Source of the DNA: Pontibacter akesuensis
Lineage (GTDB): Bacteria > Bacteroidota > Bacteroidia > Cytophagales > Hymenobacteraceae
Length of the DNA stretch: 64,000 bases
NCBI RefSeq assembly: GCF_001611675.1
Contig: NZ_CP014766.1
Span: 3,906,001 to 3,970,000, forward strand
Direction of reading: 5' to 3'
The position numbers and the translations under genes were made by a program. The notes under the pieces are model-generated. The model did no database searches and had not been told where the DNA came from. It worked only from the letters and a program-made list of their open reading frames with translations. This document shows positions 18,690 through 25,531 of the stretch, in pieces (the first letter of the stretch is position 1; the number at the start of each line of letters is the position of its first letter).

Positions 18690-18944
18690 ATGTTAGAAAA
18701 CTCAATGTTTCAGAACCTGCCATCCTGGCACCAGGCGGAGGTTTTAACCAGAAAAGGCACCTTATTGGCACAACGCAGGCACAATGGCTGGCTTGTTAGC
18801 CTGTATGCGCTGGACAACTCTTTTATAGAACTCTGGTCGGGAACAGCGGCCGAGGTGGTGGGCATGTTCTCTAAATCAGCAAGCGCATTAGAGATTCTGG
18901 ATCCTTACACCCATGCCATCGATATCCAGGAGTTCCTGGATTAG
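18690..18944 (+). CDS. Small conserved-looking hypothetical protein
   Basis: 84 residues, preceded by AAGGAAG about ten bases before the ATG (a second in-frame ATG lies five codons on). The composition is protein-like, with regular alternation such as WHQAEVLTRKGTLLAQRR followed by NGWLVSLYALDNSFIELW, suggesting a compact beta sheet, then a short helix and an acidic end. No motif, signal peptide or membrane segment. I do not recognise the family. A strong terminator 15 bases after the stop supports a real transcription unit. Confidence 0.7.
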   Translation: MLENSMFQNLPSWHQAEVLTRKGTLLAQRRHNGWLVSLYALDNSFIELWSGTAAEVVGMFSKSASALEILDPYTHAIDIQEFLD

Positions 18945-18958
18945 CAACTTAGTCTATA

Positions 18959-18997
18959 AAGCCATACTGCTGGTTATCAGCTGGAAGTATGGCTTTT
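18959..18997. terminator. Bidirectional terminator
   Basis: A perfect 11-bp stem (AAAGCCATACT with its complement) lies between the small gene ending at 18944 and the convergent cysQ gene ending at 19029. Confidence 0.75.
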
Positions 18998-19028
18998 CTA
19001 ATTTAAAGGAACAAGTATAAATCTTTGC

Positions 19029-19805
19029 TTAGTAGGCCACAAAAGAGGGATTCAGCAGGTTTGGCTTGTTGTATTCCAGGTCGTGTTGCAGGTCTGCCTG
19101 GTACACGCTGCGGTTCACGGCCCGAAGTATGGCGTGGCCGGCCGCGGTGTCCCACTCCATGGTAGGGGCAAACCGGGGGTAAATGTCTGCTTTGTTCTCG
19201 GCCAGTAACATCAGCTTAAAGGAACTGCCCATCGTCTCCAGCCGCACGTTTTTAAACTGATGGATGAACTGCTCTGTTTCAGGAGACAGGTGAGAGCGGG
19301 AAGCCACAACGATAACCTCGTCTTTCTGCAGCAGCGCCTCTATACTTAGCTTTTCCTGCAGCGGGTGCAGCAGCACCTTCTTTCCGGCGGCTTCTTTGTA
19401 CACCTTCGTCTCTTTGGAGCCATAGTACAGCACCTGTGGCACAGGTGCGAAAATAACACCTGCCACCGGGATGTTGTCCTGCATCAGGGCAATGTTTACT
19501 GTAAATTCTCCGTTGCGTTTGATAAACTCTTTGGTGCCGTCAAGCGGGTCTACAAGCCAGTACAACGGCCATTTTGTCCTTTCCTGAAAATCCGTTTGAG
19601 CGCCCTCCTCTGAAAGTATGGGCAGCCCTGTTTTCTGCAGATACGCGGTAATGATGGAATGGGCGGCTTTGTCCGCCTTCGTGAGTGGTGAGTCATCTGT
19701 CTTCAGGTTCACATCAAAATCGCCGGAGGCATACACTTTCAGGATGGCTTCGCCTGCCTTCAGCGCCGCTTCTCGCGCAATCTGCACTAATTCAGAAATA
19801 TCCAT
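19029..19805 (-). CDS. cysQ: 3'(2'),5'-bisphosphate nucleotidase CysQ
   Basis: 258 residues of the inositol-monophosphatase superfamily. The metal-binding motifs are in order: EEGAQ near residue 70, DPLDGTKEF near residue 87 (this long form is typical of CysQ), and WDTAAGHAIL near the C-terminus. CysQ removes a phosphate from 3'-phosphoadenosine 5'-phosphate (PAP), the by-product of sulfotransferases. The gene lies 49 bases downstream of cysC on the same strand, so the two are probably one operon. It pairs functionally with the sulfotransferase gene at 20881. Confidence 0.94.
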   Translation of the reverse strand: MDISELVQIAREAALKAGEAILKVYASGDFDVNLKTDDSPLTKADKAAHSIITAYLQKTGLPILSEEGAQTDFQERTKWPLYWLVDPLDGTKEFIKRNGEFTVNIALMQDNIPVAGVIFAPVPQVLYYGSKETKVYKEAAGKKVLLHPLQEKLSIEALLQKDEVIVVASRSHLSPETEQFIHQFKNVRLETMGSSFKLMLLAENKADIYPRFAPTMEWDTAAGHAILRAVNRSVYQADLQHDLEYNKPNLLNPSFVAY

Positions 19806-19854
19806 GTAGTAGGTAGGGTTGGGGAATGAGAAAGGTTTTCTGATGAGCGCTGGC

Positions 19855-20484
19855 TTATACTTGCGACAGCACTTTCATACGTTGCTGCGGCTTTAGTTGC
19901 GGCTCCACTACCTCAATCAGTTTGAGCAGCGACTCCTCAATGGCCTCCTGGTCCGTCTTCAGTTCAACATCCGGGGCAAGGGGAGACTCATAAGGGGCGC
20001 TGATGCCGGTAAAGTTCTTTATTTCGCCGCGCCTGGCTTTGGCGTACAGTCCTTTGGTATCCCGCTGCTCGCATACTTGCAGCGAGCAGTTCACATATAC
20101 TTCTGTAAAGCGGTTTTGCCCCACTATCTCCTGCACCAGGTGCCGTTCTTCTTTGTAAGGAGAGATAAAGGCGCAGATCACAACCAATCCGGCATCCAGC
20201 ATCAGCCTGGCCACTTCGCCTACGCGCCGGATGTTTTCTTTCCGATCCTCCGCCGTAAAGCTTAAGTCTTTGTTCAGCCCGTTGCGCACATTGTCCCCGT
20301 CCAGCAAAAACACTTTGTATCCCTGGTGAAAAAGGTAATGCTCCAGCCGCAGGGCCAGCGTACTTTTTCCCGAACCCGACAAGCCGGTTAAAAATACCAG
20401 GCGCGGTTCCTGCTGCATCATCTCTTTCCGTTGGCAGTAGCCTACCTGGGAGTCGAAAGGGAATAAGTGCTTCATTTTTTTCAA
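19855..20484 (-). CDS. cysC: Adenylyl-sulfate kinase CysC
   Basis: 209 residues; a start at the ATG three codons in is equally possible. The P-loop GLSGSGKST (about 34-42) and the APS-kinase motifs LLDGDNVRNGLNKDL and FISPYKEER are all present. It phosphorylates adenylyl sulfate to PAPS in the cytoplasm. It is slightly longer than a minimal APS kinase at both ends. CysN/CysD, which make the substrate, are not in the window. Because assimilatory sulfate reduction can bypass PAPS, a lone cysC-cysQ pair beside a sulfotransferase points to PAPS supply for sulfation (inference). Confidence 0.94.
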   Translation of the reverse strand: MKKMKHLFPFDSQVGYCQRKEMMQQEPRLVFLTGLSGSGKSTLALRLEHYLFHQGYKVFLLDGDNVRNGLNKDLSFTAEDRKENIRRVGEVARLMLDAGLVVICAFISPYKEERHLVQEIVGQNRFTEVYVNCSLQVCEQRDTKGLYAKARRGEIKNFTGISAPYESPLAPDVELKTDQEAIEESLLKLIEVVEPQLKPQQRMKVLSQV

Positions 20485-20507
20485 GGTTTTAATTGATCAG
20501 GGAACGG

Positions 20508-20515
20508 CAAACATA
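20508..20515 (-). promoter_or_regulatory. -7 element for cysC-cysQ
   Basis: On the minus strand this reads TATGTTTG, a full TAnnTTTG match, and implies a leader of about 15-25 bases. Confidence 0.45.
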
Positions 20516-20592
20516 CCGGGTAAAGAAAGACAGTCCTTGTACCTGAAAAAATGGAATTGAGTTATGCTACTGGCTGATTCCGGTTATTTCCT

Positions 20593-20784
20593 GGTGTAAG
20601 CATCCGCTTGTGCCGACGTACACGGAAAGGTCATTGTCATCTCGAACACAGTGGGAGATCTATCCGGAATACTGTAAAGATCTCTCACTGTGTTCGAGAT
20701 GACAATAGTAGAGGTGCTCGAAAGTGTAGCTGTGCAGGCCATGAACCTTTTTTTCATCGCAAGGCACAAGCGGACGCTTGCGCC
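20593..20784. repeat. Nested palindromic repeat element
   Basis: The inner part is a 29-bp inverted repeat, 20633-20661 with 20678-20706, with one mismatch and a 16-base loop; its arms contain CTCGAACACAGTG. The outer part is a 22-bp inverted repeat, 20593-20614 with 20763-20784, with three mismatches. The 20763-20784 arm recurs exactly, inverted, at 28060-28081. The nested, non-coding structure looks like a REP/MITE-type dispersed element. It fills the spacer between cysC and the sulfotransferase gene; the rest of 20485-20880 shows nothing else. Confidence 0.75.
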
Positions 20785-20880
20785 AGTGTTTTTGCAACTT
20801 TAAACAGTATAGAAGAATGTATACCTATACTTGCCGGAGCCGTATAGGGGCGTGACGAAATTTATAAACCACCCCTGACT

Positions 20881-21777
20881 ATGAAAATCCTGCAAGGCGG
20901 CGCACCCAAGTGCGGTAACTTCTGGCTCTACCAAATCATCCAGCAATTACTCGAGCGCACCGGCTACGACACATCCACATTCATTCAGAAACAGCCTATT
21001 TACAAGCTCGCACAGAAGTGGGAGCTGAACTATCCGACACAGGCGAGCATCGATATGGTGGATATAACTGACCTGCAACTCAGCTATCGAATCAGCAGTA
21101 TCTTCCGAATGCCCATCGAGAATATTGAAAGTTACCTTAAACAGACCAACCACGTGTGGACGCACTCGCCGATTTGCAAGCGCAGCCCGGAACTTCTGAA
21201 CCTGTTCGATAAGAAAGTATACATAGTGCGCGACCCGCGCGACAGGGCCATTTCAGCCTCCAAGTACTATACTTCGGAGTACATGCTGAAATACTATCCG
21301 CAGGAGGAAACGAATGCGCAGCGCTACCTGGAGAAGCACTTTGAGGAGCTGATGCTGGAGTGGGTGTGGCACGTGTACGATCATGTGCGCCTAAGCCGGG
21401 AACATAACATCCATATCGCTTTCTACGAAGGCTTTCTGCTCGACTTTCAGCAGGAACTGGGCCGGCTGCTAACATATTTGGGTGTTGATCTGCCGCAGCA
21501 GGAGCGGGAGGAACTGCAGGAGGCAATGAGCTTCTCGACACTCAAAAAGAAAAACCCGAAGCACCTCAAAAAAGGCACGTCGGGGTATTGGATGGATCAG
21601 CTGACGGAGGCGCAAACAGAAAAAGCCAGCATAGTTGCCGGTCCCTTGATGGATTTTCTGGGCTATCCGTCAGGCAAAGATCAACCGATGAACTATGCCC
21701 CCGAGCCCGCCCATCAGGATTTTGAGCAGCTGAAGCAACAGATTATTGCGGCACAACAGCCGCTCTACCAAAGCTGA
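20881..21777 (+). CDS. Sulfotransferase family protein
   Basis: 298 residues. The N-terminal PAPS-binding loop reads GGAPKCGNFWLYQII, replacing the usual PKSGT by PKCGN. The 3'-phosphate motif is YIVRDPRDRAISASKY near residue 120, and a C-terminal GTSGYWMDQLT matches the family's RKGxxGxW motif. It should transfer sulfate from PAPS to an acceptor, releasing PAP. No signal peptide, so it is cytoplasmic. Acceptor unknown; lipid or small metabolite are typical in bacteria. It stands divergent to cysC-cysQ, which make its donor and clear its product. The T-to-N change in the loop deserves a check. Confidence 0.88.
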   Translation: MKILQGGAPKCGNFWLYQIIQQLLERTGYDTSTFIQKQPIYKLAQKWELNYPTQASIDMVDITDLQLSYRISSIFRMPIENIESYLKQTNHVWTHSPICKRSPELLNLFDKKVYIVRDPRDRAISASKYYTSEYMLKYYPQEETNAQRYLEKHFEELMLEWVWHVYDHVRLSREHNIHIAFYEGFLLDFQQELGRLLTYLGVDLPQQEREELQEAMSFSTLKKKNPKHLKKGTSGYWMDQLTEAQTEKASIVAGPLMDFLGYPSGKDQPMNYAPEPAHQDFEQLKQQIIAAQQPLYQS

Positions 21778-21784
21778 GGGGCAA

Positions 21785-22258
21785 CTACCAAACACCCAGT
21801 TGCCGCCCGATTGTCTTTAACTGGCCGATATGGTAGCCGGTGTGGTGTAGTGTGGTCATGGCGGCCCAGGAGCGGGTTTCACCGTTTGCCTGTACCTCAA
21901 AGAGGTCGGTGTTGGGGTTCTGAACCAGCTGTATCATTTCGTCCAGTTCAGCCGCATAGGCATCTATGGCCTGGTTCCATTCCTGTTCGCTCTGCGGCAC
22001 GTGGTTCTCGGGCCAGTGCGCGTCGGGCCATACTTCCGGGTTGTCGGCCGGGGCTTTCATAAAGTTCAGCAGGGTTTGGTGGCGGGCGCGAATGTGGCCC
22101 AGCAAGATCCAGGCGGAGAAATGAAGGCCCTCCAGCATTACACCTGCTTTGTCATAATTGAACTCCCGCAGCAAAATAACATTCGGGGCAAAACCGCCTT
22201 TCAGCAGTTCTACCAGTTGCGCTCTTACAAGTTGATCTATGTCGTTTTCGGATGCCAT
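21785..22258 (-). CDS. DinB-like four-helix metalloprotein
   Basis: 157 residues, all helical. The pattern of a His near residue 47 (GLHFSAWILLGHIRARH region) and a C-terminal HHTGYHIGQLKTI fits the three-His metal site of the DinB/YfiT superfamily, and the length is typical. DinB-like proteins include thiol-dependent transferases and many uncharacterised stress proteins. No signal peptide. Convergent to the sulfotransferase, with 7 bases between stops. The family call is fair; the function is open. Confidence 0.8.
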   Translation of the reverse strand: MASENDIDQLVRAQLVELLKGGFAPNVILLREFNYDKAGVMLEGLHFSAWILLGHIRARHQTLLNFMKAPADNPEVWPDAHWPENHVPQSEQEWNQAIDAYAAELDEMIQLVQNPNTDLFEVQANGETRSWAAMTTLHHTGYHIGQLKTIGRQLGVW

Positions 22259-22382
22259 ATAGCCATGCTATTATCTGAATTTCTGAAGATAAATTTCAAG
22301 AGTTCAGAAACGATTTTATACTTGCGGGGTTTAGGTTGATGGCAATATACAGGTATAATTTCCTGGAAATCAGTGGTATGTA

Positions 22383-23333
22383 TTAAAATTGATTTTGCTG
22401 TTGCTGCAGTAGCTTTTCTTCCTGCTCGTGCACTGCTTGCAGCATCTCGTTTTCGGGCGCGGCAAGTGCTTCCTGCATATCCCTTTCCTCAATCTGCTGG
22501 TTCACCTGTGCCGCATGCTGTACAAGTGTCTGGAAAATGCGGCGATGCGCTTTCTTTTGCGGCAGGTACTCCGGGTGCCACTGTACGCCAATCACAAATT
22601 CCTGAACTGTGTTCTCAATGCCCTGCACCACCTGGTTTGCCTCCTGGGCTACTATGTCGATGTCTTTGCCGGGTTCTTTGACCGCCTGGTTATGCAGCGC
22701 ATTTACATCCAGTTGCCGGGTGCCAAGTATGCTGCCGAGTTTGCTTCCCTCTTTAATGTACACGCGCTTCACTGGGAAAATACTCGATGGATTGGGCTCC
22801 TCGAGGTAAAAGGTGTTAATGTCCTGGTAAAGCGTGCCGCGGAAGTAGACGTTGAGCAGCTGTGAGCCCCGGCAAATTCCAAGTATAGGAAGTTGTTTCT
22901 TTACCGCCTGGTCTATCAGTTGGATCTCAAGGTGGTCGCGGGCATGGTCTAATCCATGGCTGCGGCTGCGCTTGCGGCTGAAAAGCTTGCGGGTCAAGAA
23001 AAGAGCCGGGTAGTATAGCCAGCGGGCAAAACGGCCCACGCGCTGGAAGATATTTTTGGTGGGGTGCTTGAGGGTGCGCTGCAGGTACTCATCAAAAACA
23101 TGGTCCTGCTCATACGTGCTGGGGTCTACGTCGGCGCCTCCGCCTACCACCAGCGCCTGCAATCCGTCGGCGGTGCGGGGGCGGGAGGGGGTAATCCGTA
23201 CGGGCCAGCCACCCGCCAGCAAAATTCCGAACGCTGTAAAAAACCAGGCCGTTCCTCCGCCTTTGTCCGGCCCCGTCACGCCGATAGTTGGTCTGTTGCG
23301 GTCTATTTTATACTTCTTCGTCAGGTTAGCCAT
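22383..23333 (-). CDS. Class I glutamine amidotransferase-like protein (peptidase C26)
   Basis: 316 residues from the ATG at 23333. The catalytic Cys sits in GICRGSQLLN, and the His and Glu in GVQWHPEYLP, with the GGGADVDP oxyanion strand near residue 65. This is the gamma-glutamyl hydrolase/PuuD group, which cleaves gamma-glutamyl bonds or supplies ammonia. An insertion around residues 90-135 is very basic (RKLFSRKRSRSH). The start overlaps the end of the upstream amidoligase gene by 13 bases, so the two are translationally coupled. In published comparative analyses amidoligases of this class are recurrently linked to amidotransferase-fold proteins. Confidence 0.9.
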   Translation of the reverse strand: MANLTKKYKIDRNRPTIGVTGPDKGGGTAWFFTAFGILLAGGWPVRITPSRPRTADGLQALVVGGGADVDPSTYEQDHVFDEYLQRTLKHPTKNIFQRVGRFARWLYYPALFLTRKLFSRKRSRSHGLDHARDHLEIQLIDQAVKKQLPILGICRGSQLLNVYFRGTLYQDINTFYLEEPNPSSIFPVKRVYIKEGSKLGSILGTRQLDVNALHNQAVKEPGKDIDIVAQEANQVVQGIENTVQEFVIGVQWHPEYLPQKKAHRRIFQTLVQHAAQVNQQIEERDMQEALAAPENEMLQAVHEQEEKLLQQQQNQF

Positions 23334-24325
23334 TTTGCAGTTTCTTTTGTCCACTTGCCCTCAAACCCGAGCAACGACTTGTCTTTCAGGTACAGGTACT
23401 CTTCACTCATTTTCGCGATTTTATCTGGCTCATTTGCCAGGTCATCCAATACCACCCAGTTGTTCCACTCCTGAGCCAGCGTCCAGTCGGGTTGCGAGAT
23501 AGAACTGTTTGGCAAGCGGTAATGGAATGTTTCCCTGTCCTTCACCTTGCCCACATCCTGGAACTCTGATACCGTCTCTTTACTAAGCGCAGAAAAAAGC
23601 GGGTACATGTCCAGCGGCCGGTTGCGGTCGGGGTTGTAGAGGTGGTAATCGCGGATAAGCGTTTCCAGGTCCGGCTCGTATGTCGGTGCAAGTATAACTT
23701 TCGCGTAAGCCTCCGGGTAAGGATCGATAAACGGGCTCACCCGACGGGCAAAATCCGTTTCCCCGACTTCCAGCAGCCAAGGGTAAAGCAGCAGGAAAGC
23801 GCGCAGGTAATTGAGCAGCGTACGCGGCTCTGTATCGGGCACCTCCACGTTGATGTGTGTGCCGAAGGCGTTGGTTATAAAATCCTTCGTACCCTTGGCA
23901 TGATGCGCATACAGGGCTTCCCGCAGCTTTTCCAACTGTTCCAATTCATTGCAGGGTACCGGAGGCGTGGCGATCTCGTAGGGGAATATTTTGCCGACCA
24001 CACTTTCCAGCATTGTTTCCACGCTGTCTTCCAACGTGTCTTCGCCGATCTTGTACTCGTTCAGGTTGATGTGCAGCTTATCGAAGGCTTTCTTGTAGTT
24101 CTTTTCCGTCAGCAGCGTCAGGTCAAACTCCACTGTAAAATCACCAATTGTTGTATCCACCACCTTCTGCGAAAAACGGTGCGCCTCCTGCACTTTTCCG
24201 CCGTACAGTTGCTGTATAATCTGCACAGCCTCTTCCACACCTACGTTTGTAAACTCAAGCTCAAACCCAACGGTACGCAGGTTCCCGTTCTTATTATGCT
24301 GTACAGACAGTTGATTAAATTGCAT
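23321..24325 (-). CDS. Amidoligase family protein (COOH-NH2 ligase fold)
   Basis: 334 residues from the ATG at 24325 (the frame is open to 24409, but that part is leader-like). GFELEFTN near residue 21 is the glutamine-synthetase-fold metal strand of the putative amidoligase family (PF12224 type), and NAFGTHINVEVPD near residue 165 is the HxN strand that follows in this family. The predicted reaction is ATP-dependent formation of an amide or peptide bond. It forms an overlapping pair with the class I amidotransferase downstream, so a product may be made and trimmed, or ammonia supplied, by the pair. Substrate unknown. The family call rests on motif and context. Confidence 0.82.
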   Translation of the reverse strand: MQFNQLSVQHNKNGNLRTVGFELEFTNVGVEEAVQIIQQLYGGKVQEAHRFSQKVVDTTIGDFTVEFDLTLLTEKNYKKAFDKLHINLNEYKIGEDTLEDSVETMLESVVGKIFPYEIATPPVPCNELEQLEKLREALYAHHAKGTKDFITNAFGTHINVEVPDTEPRTLLNYLRAFLLLYPWLLEVGETDFARRVSPFIDPYPEAYAKVILAPTYEPDLETLIRDYHLYNPDRNRPLDMYPLFSALSKETVSEFQDVGKVKDRETFHYRLPNSSISQPDWTLAQEWNNWVVLDDLANEPDKIAKMSEEYLYLKDKSLLGFEGKWTKETAKWLT

Positions 24326-24602
24326 AGGCAAATTAGATTTTTCCTTCTTACAAACGGTAAAAAGCAAAAGCTGTTCACTTTGGCGGGTCTGATAGCGGAA
24401 ATAATGCAATATTTAAGTTGCTCTCACAGCGATATCAGAAAGATTTATAAAGGTCAGAAAGAGTGAGGCAGAAATTCAAAGAACTTGCTTTACTTTAGCT
24501 TCTACCTGCTTTGCATCAAAAATCAAGACGCCTTTGATGGCTTTTCAGGGTGAAATGGTATCTTCATCAAATCATTGCGTTCAAACTTTAAATGAGTTCT
24601 AC

Positions 24603-25469
24603 ATGCCAGAATTTGTACTTGGTGTAGATATCGGAGGCACCCACATAACAGCTGCGGTAATTGATCTAAGCAGCCGCGCAATTCTGCAGGAAACCCTAAG
24701 CCGGGCACCCGTAGACTCCGGCGGTTCGGTGCAGCAGGTAATAACCACCTGGAGCAGCGCCATGCATGCCGCCATCCGGAAATCAGGACAGCAGGTGCGC
24801 CGAATGGGTATTGCCATGCCTGGCCCTTTTGATTATGAGTATGGCGTGGCGCTGATGCAAAACCAAGGCAAGTATGATCACTTGTATGGCGTCAATGTCA
24901 GGCCGTTGCTGGCCCAGGAGCTGCAGGTGCCGGAGGAAAATATCCTGTTTCAGAACGATGCTCCCTGCTTTCTGCAGGGCGAGTTTTTTGGCGGCGCAGC
25001 AAAAGGATGCACCAGGGCCATCGGCATGACTTTAGGAACTGGTTTGGGATCTACGTGGTATGCGAACGGCAAAGCAGTGGACGCCGACAGGTGGAATACC
25101 CCTTTTGGCGATAGTATAGCGGAGGAGTACCTCAGCTCGCGCTGGTTTGTGAAGCGCTTTGAGGAGCTGACAGGACAGCAGGTGCCCAATGTTAAAGCCA
25201 TTGTTGACCAATTTCCTACAGAGCCGAAAGTGCAGCAACTGTTTGATGAGTTTGGGAAAAACCTGGGTGTTTTCCTGATCCCTTTCGCGCAGGAGCGGAA
25301 CCCAGAGGTGATTGTGTTGGGTGGCAACATTGCCAAAGCGCTGCCGCTTTTTGCCCCTTTGCTGCTTCAAACGCTGCACCAGCAAAACGTTCATGTTCCG
25401 GTAAAGCAGGCGCAGTTAGGTGAGGAAGCCGCCTTAATTGGAGCAGCTAGCTTATGGAAGCAAGCGTAA
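24603..25469 (+). CDS. ROK family sugar kinase (glucokinase-like)
   Basis: 288 residues from the ATG at 24603; the upstream open frame is not conserved-looking. The ATP site GVDIGGTHI is at residues 7-15, the sugar loop as GIAMPGPFDYEYG, the catalytic Asp in FQNDAPCF, and a second phosphate loop as GMTLGTGLGSTWY. The zinc-binding CxCGxxGC of many ROK proteins is missing: here the segment reads DRWNTPFGDSI, as in short ROK kinases. It probably phosphorylates glucose, mannose or a related hexose. The GH92 mannosidase gene 62 bases downstream on the same strand suggests a role in mannose use. Confidence 0.88.
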   Translation: MPEFVLGVDIGGTHITAAVIDLSSRAILQETLSRAPVDSGGSVQQVITTWSSAMHAAIRKSGQQVRRMGIAMPGPFDYEYGVALMQNQGKYDHLYGVNVRPLLAQELQVPEENILFQNDAPCFLQGEFFGGAAKGCTRAIGMTLGTGLGSTWYANGKAVDADRWNTPFGDSIAEEYLSSRWFVKRFEELTGQQVPNVKAIVDQFPTEPKVQQLFDEFGKNLGVFLIPFAQERNPEVIVLGGNIAKALPLFAPLLLQTLHQQNVHVPVKQAQLGEEAALIGAASLWKQA

Positions 25470-25531
25470 TAAATCGCCATACTTCTGATTCATAATTTAT
25501 TATTCAGCATTCATACTTTACCCTTCGCTCA

